35,968 nt of DNA, taken from Oscillatoria sp. HE19RPO. Its GTDB lineage: Bacteria; Cyanobacteriota; Cyanobacteriia; Cyanobacteriales; Laspinemataceae. The DNA lies in the NCBI RefSeq assembly GCF_024220515.1, contig NZ_JAMXOT010000069.1:1-35968 (forward strand), read 5' to 3'. The notes beneath the pieces are model-generated. The model did not search any database, was not told the DNA's origin, and saw only the letters and a program-made list of their open reading frames with translations. A program made the position numbers and the translations under genes. Shown piece after piece: positions 8,301 to 16,217 of this stretch (position 1 is its first letter; the number at the start of each line of letters is the position of its first letter).

Positions 8301-10659
8301 TTTGACTGTAGTCAAGATGGGGATTATTGCCACTGAAGTCACTATCGATGACAATTATTTGCGGTTGGTCTTTCTTAGGAAATTCCAACTGAGGCTGTGC
8401 TGGTGCTGATGGAATTGGAGTGGTTTCTTCGGTTTCTTCGGTATTTTCGGTGTCTTCGGTATCTTCGGCAATAATATCAGTTGGGTCTTCTGATTCAGGG
8501 TCGTCGGCAATAATATCAGTTGGGTCTTCTAATTCAGTTTCAGTGTCCTCGGCAATAATATCAGTTGAGTTTTCTAATTCAGTTTCGTCTGCAATATTAT
8601 TAGTTGGGTCTTCTGATTCATCACCCGTATCGATAGCATCCTCTACCACTTCAGTTTCATCAACCTCATCTGTGGCATCACTTACTATTTCAGTCTCGTT
8701 ATCTGCCTCATCAATCGTTTCGTCTACGACTTCATCAATTTCGTCCCTGGGTGACTCCAATTCTGGATCGTCGGTGATATTATCAGTAGAGTCCTCTGCT
8801 TCTTCGGGATCGTCGGTAATATTATCAGTGGATTCTTCTGATTCGCTATCCTCAGCGATCGCCTCAGTAGATTCCTCTGAGTCGTCCACAGCGTCTGTAG
8901 AGGAATCCACGACTTCCGTTTCATCCTCTGTCGCCTCATCAGTCGGAACCTCTACAGCATCGCTGCTTTCTTCTGATAGTTCATCAGACTCGTTAGCAAT
9001 AGTATCTTCCTCGTTTGTTGCTTCCTCCGGCGTGATTGACTCTTTCACGTAATCGATTAACTTTTTACCCATGTCGGTGTTGCGCCAGTCTTTCCCCTCA
9101 CCGACTACCTCATCCATTAATGCCGCTTTACCTTTGGCACCTCGGATTTGTAAAACGATATCATTGTAATCTTTATCCGTGCCGCGATCGAAGCGCAAAT
9201 CTTCCCAGGCAAAGGCACTTCCATCCCCGGTCAAATCGGCAATTTGTCCCACATGATATTCATCATTGGGGTTGGCGGTGGCAAGAGAAAATAAGGGACG
9301 AATCGCACCAGAAGCGTTAGGATTATCTATCACCTGCTGCACGGTTCCATTCGGCACTAACATCAGGAAAAACTCATCCCCCGGACTCATCAAGAAGGTT
9401 TTCACGCCTTCGTATGTGCCGAAATTCCAATTTCCTTCACCCAAACGACCCGTAAATTTGGCACTTTCACTGATATCATTAATAACCAGATGACCGAGTT
9501 CGGTATTACTGGCAGCGCGAGTTGCCGCTTCTTGAATAAATTCAACGGAGTTCGGATCTAATCCTTCCATCCCGGACAAACTAACGATCGCTACTTGGGA
9601 TTTGAACGCGCCACCATCAAACAGGAAGTCGATACTAACCTCACCGCTTGCATCGACTTTGAAGGTGCCCATATCAAAGTTAATCTCAGAAGTGGCGATC
9701 GCTTCATCCCGAACGACATCTGCACCATCTTCCTCGGTTTCATTTGTAGCAGCTTCCTCACCGGCATTGTCTTCGGTTTCGCCGGTTACATCTGTCTCAA
9801 TTGTTTCATCGCCACTGTCAGCAATTTCCTCAGTCTCTCCGACAGTATTATCTTCACCGGCAGTATCGTCGGCAGGGGTTGACTCAGGGGAAGTTTCTTC
9901 GTCTTCAGTGACGGCATTTTCGGGGCGATCGCTTTCTTCGCGATCCACATCTTCAGTGGCAGTTTCCTCTTCCACCACTCCATCAGAAACCGTTTCATCA
10001 GTTGCCGTTATTTCATCTGACTCGGTTTGGGAATCGGCAGTATCATCCGTTGCAACCTCTACATCCTCGTCCGTTTCACCTGCCTCTGTTTCGGTTGCCT
10101 CATCCGTTACATTCGTGACAGAAAAGGAATCATCAACAGCAATTTCATCCCCTTCATCCATCACCTCATCACCTGATTCTACGGATGAAGTTGTTTCCCG
10201 ATCGGTATCACCGTCAACGGATTCGTCTGCGCTTTCGTCATTCTCTGCATCTAAATCCTCACCATCTATAGACGCTTCTGGTGCAATTTTCTTTTCTACT
10301 GCGACACTTGCAACGGGATTAATCAACGGATCTGTTTCATCCGGTAGTGGACTTTCGTCTTCGTTAAGGGGTAATTTTGTCAGAGGATCGACCTCAGACT
10401 CCCCGCTTCGTGCTTCTGTATCTTCACCCGAAATGGAAGTCGTAGAAGTTCCAATCTCATCCGAATTAGTTCCCGTTGAATACAAGTTGGGATTGGAAAC
10501 TAAATCCTTGTCAAAACCACTATCATGAGGTAATTTGTCTTCCGGTTCATACCCACTGCTACTTGGAGGGTTAGATAACGGGTCGTTTTCGAGTCCTTTC
10601 AGTAGCGGATCGATTCCAAAAGTTTCTTGGGTATTGGTATATGCACCGTCTAAATCCAT
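5362..10659 (-). CDS. Giant acidic DUF4114 protein with subtilisin-like and metzincin-like protease domains
   Basis: 1765 aa, preceded by AGAGGATAACCATC. Order: acidic Asp/Glu/Ser/Thr-rich tract (1-325); DUF4114 (about 329-508, ending in LTGDGSAFAWEDLR and GTDKDYNDIVLQ); second acidic repeat tract (540-748); S8 subtilase (765-1052) with D772 (VIDSD), H810 (NGHGT), N914 (SSGN) and S994 (GTSVAT); a propeller-like region of LYxxD repeats (1085-1290); a W/G-rich segment with GTLGFPRS resembling LGFP repeats (1340-1590); and a C-terminal matrixin-like domain (1602-1765) with H1709-E-x-x-H1713 and Met-turn GIMD (M1732). The expected third zinc ligand is Glu1719, not His. There is no N-terminal signal peptide, so export may use another route. 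Probably a secreted protease; substrate unknown. Confidence 0.85.
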   Translation of the reverse strand: MDLDGAYTNTQETFGIDPLLKGLENDPLSNPPSSSGYEPEDKLPHDSGFDKDLVSNPNLYSTGTNSDEIGTSTTSISGEDTEARSGESEVDPLTKLPLNEDESPLPDETDPLINPVASVAVEKKIAPEASIDGEDLDAENDESADESVDGDTDRETTSSVESGDEVMDEGDEIAVDDSFSVTNVTDEATETEAGETDEDVEVATDDTADSQTESDEITATDETVSDGVVEEETATEDVDREESDRPENAVTEDEETSPESTPADDTAGEDNTVGETEEIADSGDETIETDVTGETEDNAGEEAATNETEEDGADVVRDEAIATSEINFDMGTFKVDASGEVSIDFLFDGGAFKSQVAIVSLSGMEGLDPNSVEFIQEAATRAASNTELGHLVINDISESAKFTGRLGEGNWNFGTYEGVKTFLMSPGDEFFLMLVPNGTVQQVIDNPNASGAIRPLFSLATANPNDEYHVGQIADLTGDGSAFAWEDLRFDRGTDKDYNDIVLQIRGAKGKAALMDEVVGEGKDWRNTDMGKKLIDYVKESITPEEATNEEDTIANESDELSEESSDAVEVPTDEATEDETEVVDSSTDAVDDSEESTEAIAEDSESEESTDNITDDPEEAEDSTDNITDDPELESPRDEIDEVVDETIDEADNETEIVSDATDEVDETEVVEDAIDTGDESEDPTNNIADETELENSTDIIAEDTETELEDPTDIIADDPESEDPTDIIAEDTEDTENTEETEETTPIPSAPAQPQLEFPKKDQPQIIVIDSDFSGNNPHLDYSQITWGSDYLEDDADPTLQAEESNGHGTRILGILAAKQDNSIGIDGINNQAPILASRAVGSGKWAEALIDAVDVAKTSGQPNAIVNLSFDLTQINPDGSLTTRTQLTPVERGALEYARQHNVLVVVSSGNQAGEMSALGKASREFDNVITVGAAKPVDTSASGAPAQQAYTRAEYSSYGDGLDIVADGGTPENPVVSTEGNSTGTGFGTSVATAKVTGAASQVWAANPNLSYRQVIDVLKQTATDLNQPNWDAETGVGLLNMAQAVELAQSTVPEPKRSPLSTGTLPDLKTPLLGSTQADDGILYLSNSAGQILRLDTETGEQRQVYQGLSFTDIAVAPSGKLYGSTFTTLSAIDPETGRETGVGRFPPGQNINALTFSPDGKLYGADSQTGKVFLIAPDTGKTVEVASLGGPSSGDILFNGSHQILATVKNGNNDQLVSVDITTGQSEIIGKLGFRNVYGLALLNGVLTAFTDDGRKLEVDPRTGAATVVGLVSTAGQIFGAADNPSSSGIAVGELPQVLPEGQIDPNRSPIPTERATDWRSQNKASAMGSDWRREYDRTQSWIGNITSSGPQYLGKDGQGRTWQIVYTTNGFMVRSPGLGAFAFSWDEYKNTKSWDLFWNAVYAGRSRNQILALKDAYWSQRQWSTQLVGSLQWRSGPNGSGWVQEFNGPGGRRLLMLENGKNEAFWVLGGNYQEYMEMGGPTGTLGFPRSNENRLNRSDGRYATWQAFSAHNGKSRIHHLGRSVATWGSIGNLYTDLNGAYHWLRMPTRREYIDGDTIFSDFEGGRIAYNRHNGRTEALRPGQQPSWRQPVGNPDIDIRLDFYGNFTWTQRNLIEQAAKNWENIITRDKVSSGVLRIAITQGSRTMHGSNWNPNIGAEAYMDYEQKRRTDLNGGYAGEGRIHFNSNNINQLSHNWLLRLAMHEIGHALGLDEAQYDDTLGMDGIMDLYGLDPKITSGVYNRLEWLGYSVNRNASVNWG
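8467..8850 (-). repeat. Imperfect tandem repeats coding the acidic linker
   Basis: Units beginning GGCAATAATATCAGTTGGGT recur at about 8467, 8505 and 8551, with diverged copies near 8597, 8770 and 8806. They encode DPTDIIAED/ESEDPT-like strings in the second acidic tract of the dual protease. Such DNA is prone to length change by slippage or recombination, so linker length may vary between strains. Confidence 0.65.
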
Positions 10660-10758
10660 GATGGTTATCCTCTTTAGGGTTGAGAGAATGGGTAAACGTA
10701 TGTGAACACTAGGTTTGGGAAAATGGGAAGGCCAATTTTCCCGGCTGTTGAGTTTACT

Positions 10759-10797
10759 CGGAGCGATCGCGGCAAATTATGCAAGGCGATCGCTCCG
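10759..10797. repeat. HIP1 hairpin in the divergent spacer
   Basis: CGGAGCGATCGC (10759-10770) and its exact complement (10786-10797) form a 12-bp stem with a 15-nt loop, 100-138 bp upstream of the dual-protease start. It would lie in that gene's leader if transcription starts beyond it. Confidence 0.4.
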
Positions 10798-10876
10798 ATC
10801 GCCTAAGCACCTCTGCCTCTGCCTTAATTTTTCTCTCGGTCTTGACTTGGCTTTTTTACGGGTTCTTTTGACGATT

Positions 10877-10894
10877 GTTACAAAACTTTACATT
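10877..10894 (+). promoter_or_regulatory. HLR1-like (RpaB) element
   Basis: GTTACAAAACTTTACATT fits the published HLR1 pattern exactly: two direct repeats of (G/T)TTACA(T/A)(T/A) separated by two bases. RpaB binds HLR1 to control high-light genes in cyanobacteria. The site lies in the 509-bp spacer between the dual protease (start 10659) and the sigma operon (start 11169) and could serve either. Binding is inferred from motif match only. Confidence 0.5.
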
Positions 10895-11065
10895 GAATCC
10901 CCTGAGTTCCTCGGTTCGGGAGTAGGCGATCGCTATATGGCGGCTGGATTTCAAGCACTTTTTACTGCTCGTCTACTGATACCCAATCCGGTTGGTAAAA
11001 GTTGGTAAAAGTAGGCATGGCTCACCTGACTAACTAAAATGGCTAAATTTAGGCTTCAGCTTCCA

Positions 11066-11083
11066 AATGTAAAGTTTTGTAAA
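11066..11083 (-). promoter_or_regulatory. HLR1-like element upstream of the sigma operon
   Basis: On the minus strand this reads TTTACAAAACTTTACATT, again an exact fit to two (G/T)TTACA(T/A)(T/A) repeats with a 2-bp gap. It is 85 bp upstream of the sigma gene start, within promoter distance. The inner bases TTACAAAACTTTACATT are shared with the site at 10877 in opposite orientation. The rest of the spacer (10895-11065) shows no gene I can support. Confidence 0.5.
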
Positions 11084-11168
11084 GAAATCCGAGAGCATCC
11101 GTAAAAACCTTTAATGCCGTCAGATAAGTAGGTAAAGCAAGGCAAACAGAGTGCATCGAGATTGAGTC

Positions 11169-11780
11169 ATGGACGAGGCAATCCAAAATTTGGCGATGGA
11201 GGCGAAGCGGCATCCTCCCCAGAGTAAAGAGCGACAGTTGGCTTTAACCAAGCTGATTGAGGCGATCGCACACTCTGGGAAACTCTGCCGTCCGCGCCAA
11301 GGGCAATTTTCCCATGTCTATGAAGATATTTATGCCGAGGCGCTATCCCAACTGTGGCTTTTTGTCTGCCAACATATCGAGCGCTACGATCCGGACAGAG
11401 CCTCATTTATCTATTGGCTCAATTACCTACTTAAAAAGCGATTTATCGTGGAAGCCATCAAAACCGTAGTCGGGAAACCGGATATAACGATCGCTTCTTC
11501 TGATGAGATCGAGCAGATTCCCCAAGGCGAAGCGGAGCCTTCCACCACGGAACTCCTGTGGCAATATATCTTAGAGGATCCAGAAAACCGATTAAAACAG
11601 AAGCGCCTCAGAAATCATCCAACTTTCACATTTCAAACCTTGCTAAAATGGCGAATGGAAGGGATAAAGTGGAAAGACATATCAGCGCAAACCGGGGTAA
11701 AAATAGCGACTCTTAGCGATTTTTATCAACGGGAACTGAAACAAGTTCATTCCATTTTAAAAGATTACTTGAATAGCTAA
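11169..11780 (+). CDS. Sigma-70-like factor, first gene of the CHAT-CHASE2 operon
   Basis: 203 aa. The middle part resembles sigma region 2 (about 48-92: YEDIYAEALSQLWLFVCQHI, then YDP.RASFIYWLNYLLKKRFI). The C-terminal part (about 150-198) looks like a region 4 helix-turn-helix (TFQTLLKWRMEGIKWKDISA followed by TGVKIATLSDFYQREL). Overall length and lack of an obvious region 3 suggest a small ECF-like or cyanobacteria-specific sigma factor, probably directing RNA polymerase to a limited set of promoters. The start ATG has only a weak site (GAGATTGAG). Two HLR1-like motifs lie upstream. DUF1822 follows 21 bp later on the same strand, suggesting the pair work together, perhaps as sigma and regulator. 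That pairing is inference. Confidence 0.72.
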   Translation: MDEAIQNLAMEAKRHPPQSKERQLALTKLIEAIAHSGKLCRPRQGQFSHVYEDIYAEALSQLWLFVCQHIERYDPDRASFIYWLNYLLKKRFIVEAIKTVVGKPDITIASSDEIEQIPQGEAEPSTTELLWQYILEDPENRLKQKRLRNHPTFTFQTLLKWRMEGIKWKDISAQTGVKIATLSDFYQRELKQVHSILKDYLNS

Positions 11781-11801
11781 AATTTATCTAGGAAATTAAA
11801 C

Positions 11802-12710
11802 ATGATGACTAGCATCCATCAAAACCAATTAACATTCACCACACCGCTCACCCGCTCCTGGCAGGACATCGCCCGGAAATTTAGTCGCCAGCAATCCAAT
11901 CCAGTCAAGGCAGAACGGGTTTATCGCAATACTTTAGCCGTGTTAGCGGTAAACTTCTACTGCAAGTGCATGGGAATTGCAACGGATTTAGAAGAAAGCG
12001 ACAGTTGGAATCCGGTGATGCAAACTCTATCGGATGTGGCAGATTTACAACTTAAGAATATCGGAAAAATCGAGTGTTGTTCCCTGTCGATCGCATCGGA
12101 AATTGTAGAGATTCCAGCGGAGGCTTGGGGCGAGCGCATTGGTTATGTGGCGGTGCAGTTTAGCGAATCGGCCAGAGAAGCGACATTATACGGATTTATC
12201 AAAACCGTAGAGATGGAAGAAATTCCTTTGAGTCAATTTCAAACCCTGGAAACTTTCCTGGATTATATCCATCAACTGCAACCGAAACCCGCCATTCAGT
12301 TAACCCAATGGCTACATCATATTTTTGAGGCCGGTTGGGATACAGTGGAAGAAATTTTAGGGCCACAAACAACAGAATTGGCCTTTAATGTTAGACGGGC
12401 CAGTGTTAAGCGAGGTAAGGTAATAGAATTAACTCGGGCGGGTGAAACTGTGGCGTTGGTGGTGGGAATGAAGCCCGCACAAGCGCCAGAAATGGACATC
12501 TGGATTGAAGTCTATCCCACTGATGAACGAGTGTATCTTCCCCCAAGTTTAAACCTAATCATACTGGATGCAGAAGGGGTGGCAGTCATGCAAGCGCAAG
12601 CCAGAAATACGAAGAACATTCAACTCAATTTTAGTGGGGAACCCGGGGAACAATTTAGCGTTAAAGTCACGTTAGACGACGTGAGCGTAACGGAAGCCTT
12701 TATAATCTGA
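11802..12710 (+). CDS. DUF1822 family protein
   Basis: 302 aa, with two adjacent ATG codons and AGGA upstream. Recognisable family segments are the N-terminal RSWQDIARKFSRQQSNPVKAERVYRNTLAV, shown here only as its first half RSWQDIARKFSRQQSN, then NFYCKCMGIATDLEESDSWN, and the central FEAGWDTVEEILGP. The C-terminal half is beta-rich and ends near VTLDDVSVTEAFII. No catalytic motif, signal peptide or membrane span is visible, so it is probably cytoplasmic. DUF1822 has no known function that I can name. I recall it as cyanobacterial and often next to small sigma factors and CHASE2/CHAT proteins, as here. A role as adaptor, anti-sigma factor or protease substrate is conjecture. Confidence 0.8.
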   Translation: MMTSIHQNQLTFTTPLTRSWQDIARKFSRQQSNPVKAERVYRNTLAVLAVNFYCKCMGIATDLEESDSWNPVMQTLSDVADLQLKNIGKIECCSLSIASEIVEIPAEAWGERIGYVAVQFSESAREATLYGFIKTVEMEEIPLSQFQTLETFLDYIHQLQPKPAIQLTQWLHHIFEAGWDTVEEILGPQTTELAFNVRRASVKRGKVIELTRAGETVALVVGMKPAQAPEMDIWIEVYPTDERVYLPPSLNLIILDAEGVAVMQAQARNTKNIQLNFSGEPGEQFSVKVTLDDVSVTEAFII

Positions 12711-12743
12711 GTCAAACCGCTGTGATTGTCAGGGGAGGCCATT

Positions 12744-15287
12744 GTGGGAAAATTAGTTGTCATTAAACTAGATGGCGATTTCCAGCGTCAAGAGGTTCGG
12801 GTGATGCTGGAAATCGGCTTGGAGGGCGATCGCCCTTGGATCGAGTTACCTGGGAAGCTCCCTCGGTCACCTGAGTTGAGTACACAACTGTACGATTGGG
12901 TGGAAAAATATCGCAACATTGGCGAACCTTCCCGACGAATCAAAACCAAAAAAATTATTTATGATGGGGGGATTGAGAAGCGGATCGAGGAATGTTGCGA
13001 AGCTGCGGAAGTCTTGAGCGATCGCTTCAATGATTGGCTAGAATCCCCAGAATTTCGCCACTGCGATCGCCGACTGCGCGAAGAATTAAGCCGGGAGGAT
13101 GAAATTCGCGTCCTGATTCGCACCGGCGATCGGCAGCTACAGAAACTTCCCTGGCATTTATGGGACTTTTTTGACCGCTATGTTAAGGCTGAACTGGCTC
13201 TGAGTCCCCCCTCGGTTCAAGCTGTTACCTCATTAAAAGTACCGAAAAAGAAGGTGAAAATTTTAGCCATTCTCGGACATGATGAGGGAATTGAGACAAC
13301 AGTCGATCGCCAAATTTTGGAAAATTTGCCCCATGCTGAAGTCAAATTTTTAGTCAAACCGCCGTATCGAGAAATTAACGATTCCTTGTGGGAGGAAAAT
13401 TGGGATATTTTATTTTTTGCGGGTCATAGCGAGAGTGAAAACGAACGGGGGGTCATTTATATCAATGAACGGGAGAAGTTATCTATTGCCGAGTTGAAAT
13501 ATGGATTGAGGAAAGCGGTGAATCGCGGTTTGCAACTGGCGATTTTCAACTCTTGTGATGGATTAGGATTAGCTCAGGAACTGGCGGAGTTACAGATTCC
13601 CCAAACGATTGTCATGCGCGAACCCGTCCCCGATCGCGTCGCTCATGAATTTTTGAAAGATTTTCTCCAGGCATTTTCTCATGGGGAACCTTTTTATCTG
13701 GCAGTACGAGAAGCGAGGGAAAGATTGCAAGGGTTAGAAAAGCAATTTCCTTGTGCAACTTGGCTGCCAGTTATCTGTCAAAATCCTGCGGTGAAGCCGC
13801 TGAATTGGACGGATTTAATCGTTCAACCCACACCGGAACCGATTGTGCCAGCAGCGCAACCCATTGAACGATCGCCCTGGCAGACTGTGAGTACGGTGTT
13901 ATTTGTGAGCGTATTGGTGACTAGCTTAGTGATGGGAATGCGCTCCTTGGGGGTATTAGAACCACTGGAACTCAAAGCGTTCGATCGCTTGATGCAACTG
14001 CGTCCCTCGGAAGGGTTGGATTCGCGGATTACGATTGTCAAAATTACCGATAAAGATTTGCCATCACCGGAACAAACTCCCCTCACTTCCCTACCGGATG
14101 ACAAGCTAGATCGGCTGCTAAAAATTTTGGAACCGTTACAACCTCGGGCGATTGCCTTGAATCTGTATCGCGATTTTCCGGTGAATGTCAACTATCCCGA
14201 ATTAGCTGCCAAACTACAGCAAAATTCTAGTTTTATTGCCCTTTGCGCGGTGGGTAGCCATACGCCGGATAAACCGAGCATCGCACCGCCGAATGAAGTT
14301 TCAGAAACACTCCGCCTGGGATTTGGAGATATTTTACCGGATGATGATAGGGTTTTACGTCGGTATATTTTAGCCATGTCTCCTAGCGATTCCCTTTGTC
14401 AAACGGACAAATCTTTTAGCCTGCAAGTGGCACGACATTACCTGGAAGCAGAAGGCATCAAACTAAAATTAACGCAACAGGAGTATTTTCAACTGGGACG
14501 GGTGGTTTTTAAAAGTTTGGAAAAAGATAGTGGAGGCTATCACGAGTTAGATAGTCGGGGACATCAAATTTTGCTGAATTATAGAGCGGGGGGAAAAGTA
14601 GCAGAGGAATTAGAGCTATCGGATATTTTACAAGGGAGAATAGACCCGGATTTAATTCGCGATCGCATTGTGTTAATCGGCACCACAGCCAGCCATATCA
14701 CCAATCTACCGACACCGATCGCTTACGATAAAGATATTTCGCGATTGTATGATGCCAATCCGCGTCGGGAGAAAACATTAGAGATGCCGCCAGTGGTGTT
14801 TCAAGCTCATGCGATCACGCAAATCTTGGGTGCGGTTTTAGACAATCGTCCGCTATTGGGGGTGTGGCCGAAATGGGGAGAAATGCTGTGGATTTGGGGA
14901 TGGTCTGTAGTCGGTGGTTTGGTGGCGTTTTACTGGCGAACTGGATGGCATTTGGGAACGTTTTTCGGTGCTGGATTGGGTAGTTTATTGGCGATCGCCT
15001 TTGTGTTGTTAGTCAAAGGGGGATGGTGGGTGCCTCTAGTGCCGTCAGCGATCGGATTTCTCACCTCGGGTGGTAGTGTGGCGGTGTTACTACGGTTGGG
15101 AATCCAAGGAGGAATCGCGATCGCTTCTTTATCTGGGCTTTCCTTTTTACTTTTGATGGGGGGTGTTTGGGTGCCGTTGCTTCCATCGCTGTTAGCATTG
15201 ATATCCACCAGCGGGATAGTCTTATTTTACAACCGCTTTATCTTAAATAAAAATATTGAAATACCCAAACTAACCGACAAATTATGA
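12744..15287 (+). CDS. Membrane CHAT protease-CHASE2 sensor protein
   Basis: Start taken at GTG 12744 because AGGGGAGG lies 8 bp upstream; a TTG 18 bp earlier lacks such a site. The 847-aa product begins with an effector-associated region, then a CHAT (caspase-like) domain (about 160-350) with likely dyad H228 (FFAGHSES) and C271 (IFNSCDGLGLA). A membrane span (about 378-400) leads to an extracytoplasmic CHASE2 sensor (about 405-710, with LKAFDRLMQLRP and DRIVLIGTTASHI). Several C-terminal membrane spans follow (about 725-835). CHASE2 normally senses outside signals for kinases and cyclases. Here the output domain would be a cytoplasmic cysteine protease. The ligand is unknown. Its end overlaps DUF928 by ATGA. 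Confidence 0.88.
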   Translation: MGKLVVIKLDGDFQRQEVRVMLEIGLEGDRPWIELPGKLPRSPELSTQLYDWVEKYRNIGEPSRRIKTKKIIYDGGIEKRIEECCEAAEVLSDRFNDWLESPEFRHCDRRLREELSREDEIRVLIRTGDRQLQKLPWHLWDFFDRYVKAELALSPPSVQAVTSLKVPKKKVKILAILGHDEGIETTVDRQILENLPHAEVKFLVKPPYREINDSLWEENWDILFFAGHSESENERGVIYINEREKLSIAELKYGLRKAVNRGLQLAIFNSCDGLGLAQELAELQIPQTIVMREPVPDRVAHEFLKDFLQAFSHGEPFYLAVREARERLQGLEKQFPCATWLPVICQNPAVKPLNWTDLIVQPTPEPIVPAAQPIERSPWQTVSTVLFVSVLVTSLVMGMRSLGVLEPLELKAFDRLMQLRPSEGLDSRITIVKITDKDLPSPEQTPLTSLPDDKLDRLLKILEPLQPRAIALNLYRDFPVNVNYPELAAKLQQNSSFIALCAVGSHTPDKPSIAPPNEVSETLRLGFGDILPDDDRVLRRYILAMSPSDSLCQTDKSFSLQVARHYLEAEGIKLKLTQQEYFQLGRVVFKSLEKDSGGYHELDSRGHQILLNYRAGGKVAEELELSDILQGRIDPDLIRDRIVLIGTTASHITNLPTPIAYDKDISRLYDANPRREKTLEMPPVVFQAHAITQILGAVLDNRPLLGVWPKWGEMLWIWGWSVVGGLVAFYWRTGWHLGTFFGAGLGSLLAIAFVLLVKGGWWVPLVPSAIGFLTSGGSVAVLLRLGIQGGIAIASLSGLSFLLLMGGVWVPLLPSLLALISTSGIVLFYNRFILNKNIEIPKLTDKL

Positions 15288-16162
15288 GTAAAAAATTTGA
15301 GATTAATAACAGCATTCAAATTTGGGTGATGTTGGCCTGTTTAATGGCCGCTTTGAGCTACTGGGTACTGCCGGGAAATGGACAGATTCCACCCTCTTTT
15401 AATCCGTTGCGCTTTATTCCGCGAGAGGTATATAATGAAGATACTGCTGATGGTTCGGGTAATGGAAAACCGGGAGATACAGAACCGGGTGGAGGAACTC
15501 GTCCCAGTAATGTCGAGGGTAGTTTATGTCCAGAAGAAGTGGAAAAACCATTAAAAGCTTTAGTGCCTTCGCAAATTGTGATTGAGCAGACAGAAAGTGG
15601 CGATCGCAGGGTAGAATATGTGGAAGAATATACGGTGTTCGATTCTCCCACGTTCTGGTTTTACGTGCCTTATCGCGCTCCACTTCAGGCGGAATTTGCA
15701 TTAGTCAATGAAAATGCCGAAGAACTATATAGTACCACGATAACGTTACCGGAAAATCCTGGAATAATTGGGATTGGGGTTCCCGCAGCTAATGGGGGGA
15801 AACTGCTAGAAGTCGGGAAATTTTATCGGTGGCAACTGAGCATTGTCTGCTATCGGGATCGCCCTTCTTTAAACAATTTGTTCGTTCAAGGTTGGGTGCA
15901 ACAGGTGAAACCTTCACCGCCAATCCGTCAGTGGCAGGGGATAAATGCACAAGAATTGCCGTATGAGACACTCCGCCAAGCAATCTCGGGATATGCGAGT
16001 GAGGGAATTTGGTATGATGCACTGACGCTATTGGGCGATCGGCGGTTAGAAAATCCATCGAATACTGAGATTGCAGTAGATTGGCAAAGTTTGTTAAACT
16101 CAGCTAATTTGGGTGATTTTGCCGATGAAGCGATTGTCGAGCATTATGCGATCGAACGATAA
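15284..16162 (+). CDS. DUF928 family protein, membrane-anchored or secreted
   Basis: 292 aa, start overlapping the preceding stop (ATGA), so translation is probably coupled. An N-terminal hydrophobic segment (about 11-29, IWVMLACLMAALSYWVLPG) acts as signal or anchor. A Gly/Pro-rich low-complexity stretch (48-75) precedes the DUF928 body: ALVP near residue 93, then SPTFWFYVPYRAPLQAEFAL, LPENPGIIGIGVP, GKFYRWQLSIVCYRDRPS and GWVQQV. The C-terminus is helical (YETLRQAISGYASEGIWYDA). DUF928 is a cyanobacterial family without an assigned biochemical role. The predicted periplasmic location and coupling to the CHASE2 gene suggest it acts with the sensor outside the membrane. That is inference. Last gene of the operon. 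Confidence 0.85.
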   Translation: MSKKFEINNSIQIWVMLACLMAALSYWVLPGNGQIPPSFNPLRFIPREVYNEDTADGSGNGKPGDTEPGGGTRPSNVEGSLCPEEVEKPLKALVPSQIVIEQTESGDRRVEYVEEYTVFDSPTFWFYVPYRAPLQAEFALVNENAEELYSTTITLPENPGIIGIGVPAANGGKLLEVGKFYRWQLSIVCYRDRPSLNNLFVQGWVQQVKPSPPIRQWQGINAQELPYETLRQAISGYASEGIWYDALTLLGDRRLENPSNTEIAVDWQSLLNSANLGDFADEAIVEHYAIER

Positions 16163-16217
16163 TCGCATCCGCCTTATGGGAGGAATGGGGGACTTTTCTC
16201 TCCCTCCCCAATCGGGA
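16163..16217. other. Convergent spacer between the sigma operon and the TPS/CHAT pair
   Basis: Only 55 bp separate the two stop codons. GGGAGGAATGGGGGA and TCTCCCTCCCC can pair imperfectly, so one weak structure may serve both transcripts. No clear U-tract is present. Read-through would produce antisense RNA in either direction. Confidence 0.35.

Noticed and set aside
8420-10528. Ser/Val-rich plus-strand frames opposite the acidic tracts of the dual protease
   Set aside because: They are the antisense of repeated Asp/Glu/Ser/Thr codons, which keeps the opposite strand open. No ribosome site or domain. The similar Ser-rich frames near 32189-32950 are rejected for the same reason.
10715-11008. 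97-codon plus-strand frame in the divergent spacer
   Set aside because: It runs through a HIP1 hairpin and the HLR1-like site, has no plausible ribosome site, and its protein looks like random translation.
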